Below are positions 18,201 through 26,118 of a DNA stretch of 64,000 nucleotides, one piece after another. Each line of letters begins with the position of its first letter. Within the stretch, counting starts at the first letter, position 1. Origin of the DNA: Aldehydirespirator sp965204875. GTDB taxonomy: Bacteria > Actinomycetota > Acidimicrobiia > Acidimicrobiales > Aldehydirespiratoraceae. The notes below the pieces were generated by a model that was not told where the DNA came from, did no database searches, and saw nothing but the letters and a program-made list of their open reading frames with translations. The translations under genes were made by a program, and so were the position numbers. Where the stretch lies: assembly GCA_965204875.1 (NCBI GenBank), contig OZ242020.1, forward strand, positions 2,728,001 to 2,792,000, in the 5' to 3' direction.

Positions 18201-18803
18201 GCCGACGACGAGCCGCTGGAGGGGCGCTCGGGCAAGCTGGCCCGGCTGGAGCAGATCATGGCACAGGTGTTCGCCGCGGGCGAGCGGATGCTGATCTTCA
18301 CCCACTTCGCCACCTGGGGGGAGCGCCTCGCGGCTCACCTGAGCGAGCGCACCGGGCTGGACATCAGCTGCTATCACGGCGGGCTGTCCAGAGGCGCGCG
18401 CGACCGGCTGGTGGCGTCGTTCCAGAGCGGCCGGGGGCCGGGCGCGCTGGTGCTGTCGCTCAAGGCCGGGGGCACCGGCCTGAACCTGACCGCGGCAAAC
18501 CACGTGGTGCTCTATGACCGCTGGTGGAACCCGGCGGTCGAGGACCAGGCCCGCGACCGGGCCTGGCGCATCGGGCAGCGCAACACCGTGGTGTGCCACC
18601 GGCTGGTGTGCCCGGGGACCGTGGACGAGAGGGTGGAGGAGGTGGTGGCGGGCAAGCGCCGCATAGCCGACATGGTCCTGCCCAAGTCCAGCTCGGTGGG
18701 CGACCTCGACAGCGAGCAGCTCAAGGCAGCGCTGGGCATCGACACCGACCTGCTGCTGGTGGACGAGAACGGCGACGGCAACAACGGCAGGACCGAGCCG
18801 TGA
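15276..18803 (+). CDS. SNF2-family (Swi2/Snf2, HepA-like) DNA-dependent ATPase
   Basis: 1175 residues. The C-terminal half carries the SNF2 ATPase: motif I LALDMGLGKT (about residue 683), Ia VAAPPAVVGNWAAE, II VLDEAQAIKNP, III LTGTPIENGLGDLWAIMDF, then after a linker the helicase C part MLIFTHFATWGERLAAHL, CYHGGLSRGARD, LSLKAGGTGLNLT and YDRWWNPAVEDQARDRAWRIGQ. The N-terminal 600 residues match the long accessory region of bacterial SNF2 proteins. These proteins remodel nucleoprotein or RNA polymerase complexes rather than unwind DNA. Residues about 848-900 are a low-complexity A/G/S/E insert between the lobes. ATG 15306 is an alternative start. Coupled to the small downstream gene. Confidence 0.92.
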   Translation: MAYSLGLPVPMVSRNVSATLDPHLALSEDFAAAVRRHVDGSSDDAELALLQANTRLWVRALYRLLDDVAESIDDARSTVRGPSRRLILADLEGDYSAIDKVLSSLVGPPLAPRAATAESGGRLPEPPPAAEPAELQLSWVPGRVIAWAGGAGRSPESSAEVLKRLDAGGAGTVDWSEHRPAKLQDSERAEAVSAPLASCLGWLVALGEAAEEDGIGVSVSWLGLVATLAVRLVAQGRIVPQLKKVRRRIRADDAGSASGAADAGDAGFEVSRAVSLDTAGARRAAAPVHAPAGLDRSDHATHAVRWAPALVESDTLATLAAALPGSAAAYENQRDAMAFTQAVLADIVNAIATEAAERLDTVAVPPAPRSRSETAEAVLASLDGAPFDAPSRHLSDMARRLDAWSRPVVEPWDPSLRLIVQLDPPDDIGAWHLSVLSQSSSGELQPVERALVIASRARRQSVKHQLARLERLFPELLRLGGRRRGEVILNTEEAWQLMTSAGRTLVAMGYEVRVPKMSRRRPTPTLRLTSFEAEESVVGARQLADVRWSVSFDDVDLSAEEIRELAAQARPLVRSRGRWVELDRADLNEAAAALAERADVTRMSGADMLRHALGLEGSPLAGGTSLAGEGWAADLIRSAGDIDAELPTKPSGFEGRLRTYQADALTWLGFLERAGLGGCLALDMGLGKTPTMLAHLYLTRGNGPSLVAAPPAVVGNWAAEARRFVPGLRAVVHHGPNRAAPQQVPAMVGRADVVVTTYGTAMRDLDVLEKVDWSTVVLDEAQAIKNPASETAQQLRRLTARSRVTLTGTPIENGLGDLWAIMDFCNPGLLGARTPFIAEMSKLSKPSKGSGDGEAATARGAAASGAAGVERTERTEPGEASGAHAAGEGALAALNGILVFRRTKAEPAIAAELPDRIDELDNCSMTAEQIGLYQAVLDDLLARTSGSEPAAERKGAVLAAITALKQICNHPVNYRADDEPLEGRSGKLARLEQIMAQVFAAGERMLIFTHFATWGERLAAHLSERTGLDISCYHGGLSRGARDRLVASFQSGRGPGALVLSLKAGGTGLNLTAANHVVLYDRWWNPAVEDQARDRAWRIGQRNTVVCHRLVCPGTVDERVEEVVAGKRRIADMVLPKSSSVGDLDSEQLKAALGIDTDLLLVDENGDGNNGRTEP

Positions 18804-18867
18804 GCGCGTGCGTCCGGCAGGCGCGAGACCGCGCGCATCCGATCGGCGGGACCGAGCCGTGAGCGCG
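18790..18867 (+). repeat. 19-bp direct repeat duplicating a coupled stop/start junction
   Basis: GGACCGAGCCGTGAGCGCG is found at 18790-18808, where it contains the SNF2 TGA stop, and again at 18849-18867, where the GTG inside it (18859) starts the next gene. Between them GTG 18800 to TGA 18862 forms a 20-codon frame that overlaps both neighbours by four bases and ends in the same Thr-Glu-Pro as the SNF2 protein. Confidence 0.9.
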
Positions 18868-19173
18868 GCCAACGGCGCCGACGCCGCTCGCAGGCGCTCC
18901 CGGCGCAGCCGCTCCAGGAGCGCCGCCGCGTCCACCGCCAAGAACTCCGGCGACTTCTGGGGCTCGGCCGGCAAGCTCCCCGACCCCGAGGAGGTCGTGA
19001 TCACCACCGACCCCTCGGCACTGCTGCGCTCCCTCGGCCGGCCGCCGTTCCCGGGCCACGAGGCGGTCAGCGAGTACTATCTGAGGGCCGTGTACGAGAG
19101 CAGCGTCAAGCTGGCAGAGGTGCTGGCCACCGCCGGCGACCTGCTCGAAACCCCCGCCGACCCCGGGTCGTAG
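18859..19173 (+). CDS. Small conserved-type protein following the SNF2 gene
   Basis: 104 residues from GTG 18859. The first 30 residues are rich in Arg, Ser and Ala (ARRRSRRSRSRSAAAS). The rest is an ordered-looking segment: DFWGSAGKLPDPEEVVITTDPSALLRSLGRPPFPG and then a helix SEYYLRAVYESSVKLAEVLATAGDLL. No domain name recognised. Because it is coupled to the SNF2 ATPase by a stop/start junction it may be an accessory subunit, but that is inference from position only. Confidence 0.7.
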   Translation: MSAANGADAARRRSRRSRSRSAAASTAKNSGDFWGSAGKLPDPEEVVITTDPSALLRSLGRPPFPGHEAVSEYYLRAVYESSVKLAEVLATAGDLLETPADPGS

Positions 19174-19360
19174 AGTAGGATGGCATTCAAGACCAAGAAA
19201 CGGGGAGAACGGGGAGAGCAATGATCGATTGCGTACAGCGCCGACGAGACAACCGCTGGCAAGCTCTATCGTTGACACACAAGGTTGCGTCGATGGAGGG
19301 CATTGGGCCAACCAGCCTCGGGCAGCTCGCCGATTCGCCAAGCTGCCTGTCACTCGAACC
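19174..19360. other. Boundary into the methyltransferase-HNH insert
   Basis: From here the sequence becomes more A/T-rich than both neighbours. The segment contains GGAGAACGGGGAGAGCAATG (19203-19222) and an open frame that could extend the methyltransferase N-terminus by 44 residues (from 19229). No terminator recognised. It appears to be the left edge of an acquired segment. Confidence 0.4.
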
Positions 19361-20662
19361 GTGGTAGCGGCATCCGGCTCCATCGAGCCGAACTTCCTGA
19401 ACCGAACGCTGTGGATTGAAGACAATCTGAAGGTGCTGCGCTGTATCAACTCAGAGTGCGTCGATCTGATCTATCTTGACCCACCGTTTAACACCAACAG
19501 AAATTACAACGCACCGCTCGGCTCGGACGCTGAGGGTGCTCAGTTTGATGACACCTGGTCAATGGACGGTGTCAAGGCAGAGTGGGCTGAACTACAGGGC
19601 GCTGCCGACCCGGCCATGTACCACACCGTTGTCGGTGCAGGCTTGTCAGCGGGAGAACCGATGCAGGCGTACCTGTCGTTCATGGCACCACGACTTCAAG
19701 AGTGTCACCGCATTCTCAAATCGAATGGGTCGATCTACTTGCATTGTGACCCTCACGCCTCTCACTATCTGAAACAGCTGATGGACTGTGTTTTCGGTCA
19801 ACGCAACTTCCGCAACGAGATCATCTGGCGGATCGGATGGGTCAGCGGTTATAAGACTCAGAAGCGTGGATGGATACGCAACCATGAAACCATCCTTTAC
19901 TACCTCCGCGATCCCGGCGCTGTAGGCAAGTTCAACAAGGAATACCTACCCTACCCCGAGGGTTACGTCCGCCGCGACGGCAAGAAGCCGACCGGCAAGG
20001 GTTTCGCCATCGAGGACACCTGGAATTGCCATAGTGGAGATGTGCTCGACTCTATCATGATCAAAAGTTTCTCGACCGAGAAAACTGGATGGCCGACGCA
20101 GAAGCCCCTGGCACTGTTGGAGCGGATCATCAAGGCTAGCTCCAATCCCGGCGACGTTGTGCTCGATCCCTTCGCGGGCTGTGCCACGGCAATGGTCGCT
20201 GCTGAGCGGCTTGGACGGCAATGGGCCGGTATCGACATTGACGAGACGGCCGTAGGTATAACGCTGAAGAGACTGCAGGACGAGTCCGACACTGCGGTGC
20301 ATAATGTTGACCTTGACGGACTTAGAGAAGGACTGCCCTCAGTTCATCTTCCCAAGCATCCACCGCTGCGCACCGATCCCGATAGGCCCACACGTTCGCC
20401 GCGTATCCGGGAGATCCGCTGGCACGAGCTAGGTGTCGGCGAACGCCGCCCGTGTCCCGGTTGTAAACGCGAGAAGTACTTCGACGACTTTGATCTCGAC
20501 CACATCGTCCCGCGTGCCAAGAACGGCCCGGACACCGACGACAACCTGCAACTGCTTTGCTCATCCTGCAACCGCATCAAAGGCCCGCGCCTCACGATGA
20601 CCGAGCTCCGGCGACGCCTGCTGAAGGACACGCGATTGAATCCCCAGGAGTTCATCCCGTAA
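19361..20662 (+). CDS. DNA adenine methyltransferase fused to an HNH nuclease domain
   Basis: About 433 residues from GTG 19361; a frame starting at 19229 would add 44. Starts NRTLWIEDNLKVLRCINSE and has catalytic motif IV YLDPPFNTNRNY early, then a target-recognition region, then the SAM motif I DPFAGCATAMVAAERLG, the beta-class N6-adenine/N4-cytosine order typical of type III Mod-like enzymes. After residue about 330 comes an HNH domain: CPGCKREKYF, DLDHIVPRAKNG, DNLQLLCSSCNRIKG, with the two CxxC zinc pairs and the D-H dyad. No separate restriction gene lies beside it, so this single chain may hold both methylation and cleavage or nicking. Base composition is more A/T-rich than its neighbours, suggesting transfer. 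Confidence 0.88.
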   Translation: MVAASGSIEPNFLNRTLWIEDNLKVLRCINSECVDLIYLDPPFNTNRNYNAPLGSDAEGAQFDDTWSMDGVKAEWAELQGAADPAMYHTVVGAGLSAGEPMQAYLSFMAPRLQECHRILKSNGSIYLHCDPHASHYLKQLMDCVFGQRNFRNEIIWRIGWVSGYKTQKRGWIRNHETILYYLRDPGAVGKFNKEYLPYPEGYVRRDGKKPTGKGFAIEDTWNCHSGDVLDSIMIKSFSTEKTGWPTQKPLALLERIIKASSNPGDVVLDPFAGCATAMVAAERLGRQWAGIDIDETAVGITLKRLQDESDTAVHNVDLDGLREGLPSVHLPKHPPLRTDPDRPTRSPRIREIRWHELGVGERRPCPGCKREKYFDDFDLDHIVPRAKNGPDTDDNLQLLCSSCNRIKGPRLTMTELRRRLLKDTRLNPQEFIP

Positions 20663-20811
20663 CTGCGCAAGTTTCTGAATGCGCTGCCCGCGGACGATTA
20701 CGACACCGCACCTGCGCCAGACATTCCGAATCCGTGCTCGGCGACATCGTCCCGAGCTGATCGAACCGCGCCAATCGTGACAAGAGAGTTGCGCCGGTAC
20801 GGTTGTCGCTT

Positions 20812-21195
20812 GTGACTCCTCCCAGGTCCCGCTCCGACGGCGGCTCGCGCGGCAAGGCCGCGCACGCTCCCCACGACGCCGACCGCCTGCCGGTCAAGAT
20901 GCTCAACGACCGCATCCTGGTGGCGATGGGCGAGGCGGAGGGGGAGCGCCGCTCCACCGGCGGGATCCTGATCCCGGCGACGGCGCAGGTCGGCCGGCGC
21001 CTGGCCTGGGCCGAGGTGGTGGCGGTCGGCCCGAACGTGCGGGCCATGCAGGAGGGCGACCGGGTGCTGTTCAACCCCGAGGACCGCTACGAGGTGGAGG
21101 TGCGCGGCCGCGACTACATCATCCTGCGCGAGCGCGATGTGCACGCGGTGGCCGCCGAGCGCCTCGACGAGGGCAGCACCGGGCTCTACCTGTAG
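20812..21195 (+). CDS. groES: GroES-like co-chaperonin
   Basis: About 127 residues. The GroES fold spans LPVKMLNDRILVAMGEAEGE through the mobile-loop region RRSTGGILIPATAQ, then WAEVVAVGPNVRAMQEGDRVLFNPEDRYEVEVRGRDYIILRERDVHAV. It would cap the GroEL ring. It has about 30 extra N-terminal residues rich in Arg, Ser and His, and lacks a GroEL partner in this window, so it may be a second, stand-alone GroES. Start GTG 20812 chosen; TTG 20803 is the alternative. Confidence 0.9.
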   Translation: MTPPRSRSDGGSRGKAAHAPHDADRLPVKMLNDRILVAMGEAEGERRSTGGILIPATAQVGRRLAWAEVVAVGPNVRAMQEGDRVLFNPEDRYEVEVRGRDYIILRERDVHAVAAERLDEGSTGLYL

Positions 21196-21319
21196 GCGTC
21201 TCGCAGGCGCGTGGCAGGCGGGCCTGGGGGGCGCGGATGGAGAGCGGCCTGCCGCACGCGTGGACATATCGCAGGCGGGCGGGCCTGGGTCTGGCCGCGC
21301 GGCCTCCTAGGCTGGGGCT

Positions 21320-21799
21320 GTGAGCCGCCGGTGGACCGCAGCGAGCGACGGGGCGCTCGGCGAGGCGCTGGATCGCATCAAGTACGACGAGCAGGGGTTG
21401 GTGCCCGCGATCGTGCAGGAGGCGTCCTCGGGCACCGTGCTGATGATGGCCTGGATGAACGCGCAGACCCTGGCCCTGACCCTGGCCGAGGGCCGCACCG
21501 TGTTCTGGAGCCGCTCGCGCCAGGAGGTCTGGCGCAAGGGCGAGACCTCGGGGGAGCGGCAGTGGCTGCGGCGGGCCTACTACGACTGCGACGGAGACAC
21601 GCTGCTGTTCCTGGTCACCCAGGACGGCGGCGGCGCCTGCCACACGGGCGCCCGCTCGTGCTTCTTCCGCTCCTTCGACGGCTCAGATCCAACTCCGCGT
21701 GAAGCTGCTTTCGCAGGCGACGCGGTCGCTCCAGGTGGCTCACATCGTGCCGCGCAGGATCGATCCAGCCGTGAGAGCGGTCTCGCGGGCGACGGCTGA
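21320..21799 (+). CDS. hisI: Phosphoribosyl-AMP cyclohydrolase
   Basis: 159 residues. Hydrolyses PR-AMP in histidine synthesis. Core motifs: YDEQGLVPAIVQEASSGTVLMMAWMN, GRTVFWSRSRQEVWRKGETSG, and the zinc/magnesium-binding DCDGDTLLFLV followed by GGACHTGARSCFF. The enzyme core ends at FRSFDG near residue 120. The last 38 residues are an extension with two related segments (AAFAGDAV and GLAGDG) encoded by a degenerate repeat at about 21685-21722 and 21758-21797. It lies 9.8 kb from the other his genes and just upstream of trpE. Confidence 0.93.
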   Translation: MSRRWTAASDGALGEALDRIKYDEQGLVPAIVQEASSGTVLMMAWMNAQTLALTLAEGRTVFWSRSRQEVWRKGETSGERQWLRRAYYDCDGDTLLFLVTQDGGGACHTGARSCFFRSFDGSDPTPREAAFAGDAVAPGGSHRAAQDRSSRESGLAGDG

Positions 21800-21894
21800 G
21801 ACGGTGTTGCCGCAGTTCGCCTCGTTCACGCAGCGCCCCGCCCGCGCCGGCGGCGGCTGACCGCGCTGGGCGGACATTTCCACGGCGTTCCGGC

Positions 21895-23430
21895 GTGCAC
21901 AGTCCCACTCTCGAGCAGTTCCGCGAGCTGGCCCGCTGCCACCGCGTCGTGCCGGTGTGGCGCGAGGTGCTGGCCGACCTGACCACGCCCGTGGCCGCCT
22001 TCGCCCGGCTGGTCGGCTCCGGCGACGGCTTCCTGCTGGAGTCGGTGGAGCACGGCGAGCATTGGGGACGCTGGTCGTTCCTCGGCCGCAATCCCCGGGC
22101 CAGGCTCGTCGCCCGTGGCCGCCGCGTGGAGGTGGAGGGCGACCTGGGGGTGGAGGTGCCGCGCGGCGACGGCATCCTCGCCGCGCTCGAGGTGCTGCTG
22201 GGCCACTATCGCGCTCCGGCGATCGAGGGCCTGCCGCCCCTGCACGGCGGGCTCGTCGGCTATCTCGGCTACGACGTCGTGCGCGAGGTCGAACATTTGC
22301 CCGACCCTCCCCCGGACGACTCCGGACACCCCGACGCGGTCATGTCGCTCATAGGCGAGCTGGCCGTCTATGACCACTGGCGCCAGCGGGCCACGCTGAT
22401 CTCCAACGTGCTGGTTCCAGACGGGGCCTCGGAGGCTCTCATCGACCGGCTCTACGCCTCCGCCGCCGAGCGCGTCGAAGCGGTGGCCGCCGACGGCGCC
22501 CGGCCCCTCGACGAGCCGCTGGCGGCTCCGCCAGGCCCGGCGGGCAGCCCCGAGAACACGCCGGTGCAGGCGGTCTCCACGATGGGCGCCGAGCTGTACT
22601 CGCAGGCGGTCGAGGCGGCACGCGAGCACATTCTCGCCGGTGACGTCTTCCAGGTCGTGCTGTCGCAGCGCTTCGACTTCGAGTTGGACGCCGAGGCGTT
22701 CGACGTGTACAGGGTGCTGCGGCAGGTGAACCCGAGCCCGTACATGTACTTCCTGCGTCACGGGGCGCTGGAGGTCGTCGGGAGCTCTCCCGAGCCGATG
22801 GTGCAACTGCTGCGCGGTCGCGTGGTCAGCCGCCCGATCGCGGGCACCCGGCGACGTGGCGGCACCGAGGCCGAGGACCGGCGCCTGGCAGCCGAGCTCG
22901 CCGAGCACCCCAAGGAGGTTGCCGAGCATGTCATGCTGGTCGATCTGGCCCGCAACGACATCGGCAGGGTCGTGGAGTTCGGAACCCTCAACCTCGACGA
23001 GATGATGACCCTTGAGCGCTACAGCCACGTGATGCACCTGACCTCGCAGGTGTCGGGATCACTGGCGGAGCGGGCCTCGCCGATCGACGTGCTCAGAGCG
23101 ACCCTGCCCGCGGGAACCGTGTCGGGGGCGCCGAAGGTGCGGGCCATGGAGATCATCGACGAGTTGGAGGCCACCAAGCGGGGTCCCTACGCGGGCGTGG
23201 TCGGCTACCTCGACTTCTCTGGCAACATCGACACCGCCATCGCCATCCGCACGATGCTCGTGAGCTCCGGCAGGGCGTCGGTGCAGGCGGGCGCGGGGAT
23301 CGTGGCGGACTCGGTGGCCGCCGAGGAGCACGCCGAGTGCGAGAACAAGGCCAAGGCCCTGCTCGCCGCCGTCCCGGCCGCCCGCCGCATGGCCGCGGCG
23401 CGCCGCGCAGCAGCGGGGCGGCGGCAGTGA
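21895..23430 (+). CDS. trpE: Anthranilate synthase component I
   Basis: 511 residues, full length. Converts chorismate and ammonia to anthranilate. The N-terminal tryptophan-sensing half contains LLESVEHGEHWGRWSFLG. The chorismate-binding half has GDVFQVVLSQRF, NPSPYMYFLRHG, VGSSPEPMV, RPIAGTRRRGGTEAEDRRLAAEL, MLVDLARNDIGRV and GTVSGAPKVRAMEIIDELE. GTG start at 21895. Its TGA overlaps the next GTG (ygfZ). No trpG or trpD is present in the window. Confidence 0.97.
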   Translation: MHSPTLEQFRELARCHRVVPVWREVLADLTTPVAAFARLVGSGDGFLLESVEHGEHWGRWSFLGRNPRARLVARGRRVEVEGDLGVEVPRGDGILAALEVLLGHYRAPAIEGLPPLHGGLVGYLGYDVVREVEHLPDPPPDDSGHPDAVMSLIGELAVYDHWRQRATLISNVLVPDGASEALIDRLYASAAERVEAVAADGARPLDEPLAAPPGPAGSPENTPVQAVSTMGAELYSQAVEAAREHILAGDVFQVVLSQRFDFELDAEAFDVYRVLRQVNPSPYMYFLRHGALEVVGSSPEPMVQLLRGRVVSRPIAGTRRRGGTEAEDRRLAAELAEHPKEVAEHVMLVDLARNDIGRVVEFGTLNLDEMMTLERYSHVMHLTSQVSGSLAERASPIDVLRATLPAGTVSGAPKVRAMEIIDELEATKRGPYAGVVGYLDFSGNIDTAIAIRTMLVSSGRASVQAGAGIVADSVAAEEHAECENKAKALLAAVPAARRMAAARRAAAGRRQ

Positions 23431-24296
23431 GCGCGAGCGCCTTCGGTGCCTGCGTCGCCCGCGACGCGGTGAGTGTCCGTGGCGCGGACGCGCACGGCTT
23501 CCTGCAGGGTCAGATCTCACAGGACGTGGACGCGATCGGCCCCGGCGGATCGGCCTGGTCGCTGCTGCTGGCGCCACAGGGCAAGGTGGACGCCTGGTTT
23601 CGCCTCACCCGCACAGCGGACGGCGGCCTACTGGCAGACCTGGACGCCGGTTTCGCCGCGGCGTTCGTGGCGCGCCTCGAGCGGTTCAGGCTCAGGGTGG
23701 ACGTGACCTTCGAGGTGCTTGAGGGCTGGCGGATGGTCAGCGTGCGCGGCGGCGCCTCGGATCTGGATCCGGGCGCTGTGCGGGCCGAGGTGGCCGCAGA
23801 GGTGAGCTGGCCCGGCTTCGAGGGGATCGACCTGCTGGGCCCGGATGTGGTGCTGCCGCCTGCGCTGGCGGACTCGCCGGATCGGCTGGAGGTGGCCCGC
23901 ATCAGGGCCGGATGGCCGTCCCTGGGACGGGAGCTGACCGAGCGCACCATCCCCGCGGAGGTCGGCGGGCTCGTGGAGGCTTCTGCGAGCTTCACCAAGG
24001 GCTGCTACACCGGCCAGGAACTCGTGGCGCGCATCGACAGCCGCGGCGGCCGGGTGCCTCGACCCGTGCGCCTGCTGGAGATCGCCTCGGGCCTGCCGGC
24101 GCCCGGCACGGCGATCGTCGCGAACGGCCAGGCGGTGGGCGAGATCACCTCGGCGGCGGTGGACGCGACGGCGGCGGTGACGGTGGCGCTGGGCACCGTG
24201 CAACGCCGCGTGCAGCCTCCCGCGCCGGCCGAGGTCGCCGGAGCCCCCGCCACCGTGCTGGCCACACCCGCGACCGCTGACGCGGTGCCATGTTGA
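23427..24296 (+). CDS. ygfZ: YgfZ/GcvT-like folate-binding protein
   Basis: 289 residues from the GTG 23427 that overlaps the trpE stop. The YgfZ signature KGCYTGQELVARIDSRG lies near residue 190, and the N-terminus reads VSVRGADAHGFLQGQISQDV, as in the family. YgfZ proteins bind folate and support iron-sulfur cluster enzymes. The cluster-bearing oxidoreductase and Nth in this window are possible clients (inference). The C-terminal 25 residues are Ala/Pro/Thr-rich. Confidence 0.92.
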   Translation: MSASAFGACVARDAVSVRGADAHGFLQGQISQDVDAIGPGGSAWSLLLAPQGKVDAWFRLTRTADGGLLADLDAGFAAAFVARLERFRLRVDVTFEVLEGWRMVSVRGGASDLDPGAVRAEVAAEVSWPGFEGIDLLGPDVVLPPALADSPDRLEVARIRAGWPSLGRELTERTIPAEVGGLVEASASFTKGCYTGQELVARIDSRGGRVPRPVRLLEIASGLPAPGTAIVANGQAVGEITSAAVDATAAVTVALGTVQRRVQPPAPAEVAGAPATVLATPATADAVPC

Positions 24297-24480
24297 GCGC
24301 CTGGCTCGCATACGAGCCGCCACCGTGCCCGCGCCTGCATTCCTCAGGTTCAGGTGACCGGGCCTATCGCGCCCGCAACCGCCGAACTCAGCCTGTTCGT
24401 TGCGTGAAGGCGCTGATGACCGAGCCGGCCGTGCCCACAACTGCCGAAGAGAGGGAGCATCGCTGGTCTACGATGGCGGG
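24297..24480. other. Intergenic region between ygfZ and the J-domain gene
   Basis: 184 bp without a recognised gene. A short copy of the ygfZ 3' end may be present: CGCCACCGTGC occurs at the ygfZ C-terminus (near 24248) and again near 24320, as part of a looser similarity. No terminator hairpin is clear. Confidence 0.35.
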
Positions 24481-25101
24481 GTGACGGATCCCTATGCGGT
24501 GCTCGGCGTGGCCCGTGATGCGCCCATCGGCAACATCCGCAGGGCGTATGTGGCACTGGCGCGGCGCACCCACCCCGACATGCACCCGGACGATCCCGCA
24601 GCAGCCGAGCGGATGCGCCGCATCAACGAGGCGTGGGAGACGCTGTCGGACACCGAGTCTCGGGCCGCCTGTGACCGCTTCCTGCGCTACCGGACCGATC
24701 CCGGTGGCGCGGGTCGCGCAGGTACAGCGACCACTGGAGCCTGGCGGCCTCCGGCCTCCGGCAGCCGGCACGACTCCGGCGGTTTCTCCTTCGATGGATC
24801 CGGCAGCAACGGCAACGGCTTCGGTCAAGATGGGTTCGACGGCGACGGCAACGGCACCAGCCGCGGGACATTCGACGGCGACGACCGTGCCATCACCGGG
24901 GAAGGCTTGCCTGACTGGATGAGGCTCGCGGCACCGGCGGCTTTCGTGCTGGGCGTCTTCGCCGTCATCTTCGGCGTGCTCTTGGGAGGGTTCCTGCTGG
25001 TTCGCCTCGGCCTGCTGGCGCTCGGGGGCTCTGCGGCGCTCTTCGTATTGTCGCCGTTCGTGGTGCTGCTGCGAAGCCGGGGCGGCCCGATCCGCCGGTG
25101 A
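24481..25101 (+). CDS. J-domain (DnaJ-like) membrane protein
   Basis: 206 residues from GTG 24481. The J domain is N-terminal: DPYAVLGVARDAPIGNIRRAYVALARRTHPDMHPDD, with the HPD tripeptide that stimulates DnaK, then INEAWETLSD. Residues about 75-135 are a Gly/Ser/Asp/Asn-rich linker. The C-terminus has two hydrophobic helices (AFVLGVFAVIFGVLLGGFLL and LGLLALGGSAALFVLSPFVV), so the J domain should face the cytoplasm from the membrane. No zinc finger or substrate-binding DnaJ domain, so it is not the housekeeping DnaJ. Confidence 0.88.
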   Translation: MTDPYAVLGVARDAPIGNIRRAYVALARRTHPDMHPDDPAAAERMRRINEAWETLSDTESRAACDRFLRYRTDPGGAGRAGTATTGAWRPPASGSRHDSGGFSFDGSGSNGNGFGQDGFDGDGNGTSRGTFDGDDRAITGEGLPDWMRLAAPAAFVLGVFAVIFGVLLGGFLLVRLGLLALGGSAALFVLSPFVVLLRSRGGPIRR

Positions 25102-25180
25102 GCCGCACACGCACACGCCCGCCGCTTCGACCGGAGTTCTTGGAGCCGGCCGTAGGCGCTTATCTGGGTGGGCGGCGCGG

Positions 25181-25966
25181 GTGACGGCGACGTATCTGGA
25201 CCGGATCGTGGCGGGGCACCGCGAGGCGGCGCGCGCCGACACTCGCAGCATCGAGGAGTTGCGGGCCGAGGTGTCGTCGTGCCCTGCTGTGCGCGGCTTC
25301 CGCTCCAGGCTCGCCGCCGGCGGGGGTGTCTCGGTGATCGCGGAGGTGAAGCGGCGGTCACCCTCGGCGGGCGATCTGGGGATGGGACTGTCCGCGGCCG
25401 GGCTCGCCCGGCAGTACCAGGACGGCGGCGCGGCCTGCCTGTCGGTGCTCACCGACGAGAGCTGGTTCGGCGGATCGCCCGACGACCTGCGGCAGGCTCG
25501 CTCCGCCACCGCTCTGCCCGTGCTGCGCAAGGACTTCACCGTCGATGAGCGAGACGTGCTCGACGCCCGCATCATGGGCGCCGACTGCGTGCTGCTGATA
25601 GTGGCGGCGCTGAGCGACAGCGAGCTCGACCGCTTCGGCGTCCTGGCCCGCTCGGTCGGCCTGGACGTGCTGGTGGAGGTGCACGACGAGCACGAGGTCT
25701 CGAGGGCGCTGGCAGCCGGCGCCGACCTCGTTGGCGTCAATCAGAGAGACCTGGTGACCTTCGAGGTCGACCGCGACCGCGCCGCGCGTGTCGCCCCGCT
25801 CCTTCCCGCGGGCGTAGTGCGCGTCGCCGAGTCGGGCATCTCCGGACCCCAGGACATGGCGCGGCTCGCCGCCGCCGGCTACGATGCCGTGCTCGTGGGC
25901 CAGTCCCTGATGCGCTCACCCGACCCGGCCGCCGCAGTCACGGCCCTCATAGAGGCGGGCCGCTGA
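25181..25966 (+). CDS. trpC: Indole-3-glycerol phosphate synthase
   Basis: 261 residues from GTG 25181. TIM barrel closing CdRP to indole-3-glycerol phosphate. Motifs: VIAEVKRRSPSAGDL with the catalytic lysine, LSVLTDESWFGGS, LPVLRKDFTVDERDV, VEVHDEHEVSRAL, GVNQRDLVTFEVD and VAESGISGPQDM. The sequence GAGGCGGGCCGCTGA that ends the gene is repeated 110 bp downstream. Confidence 0.97.
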   Translation: MTATYLDRIVAGHREAARADTRSIEELRAEVSSCPAVRGFRSRLAAGGGVSVIAEVKRRSPSAGDLGMGLSAAGLARQYQDGGAACLSVLTDESWFGGSPDDLRQARSATALPVLRKDFTVDERDVLDARIMGADCVLLIVAALSDSELDRFGVLARSVGLDVLVEVHDEHEVSRALAAGADLVGVNQRDLVTFEVDRDRAARVAPLLPAGVVRVAESGISGPQDMARLAAAGYDAVLVGQSLMRSPDPAAAVTALIEAGR

Positions 25967-26076
25967 ACCGGGGGCGAGAGCATCCCGGCGTGCAGCCCGC
26001 TCAAAGGGTGGTCTCGACAGCGCCCGACAGCTGACCTCTCGAACGTCGGAGATCCAAAGTAGAGGCGGGCCGCTGA
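25950..26076 (+). repeat. 17-bp repeat copying the trpC stop codon region
   Basis: TAGAGGCGGGCCGCTGA is at 25950-25966, ending in the trpC stop, and exactly again at 26060-26076, 43 bp before the trpF start. The 93-bp spacer resembles nothing else in the window. Confidence 0.85.
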
Positions 26077-26118
26077 GCGGAACTCACGAACCTCTGGCGA
26101 TCCACTAGCGTCGGATGC

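Noticed and set aside
15687..19007. Minus-strand frame over the whole SNF2 gene
   Set aside because: Antisense to a gene with all SNF2 motifs; composition typical of a GC-rich shadow frame.
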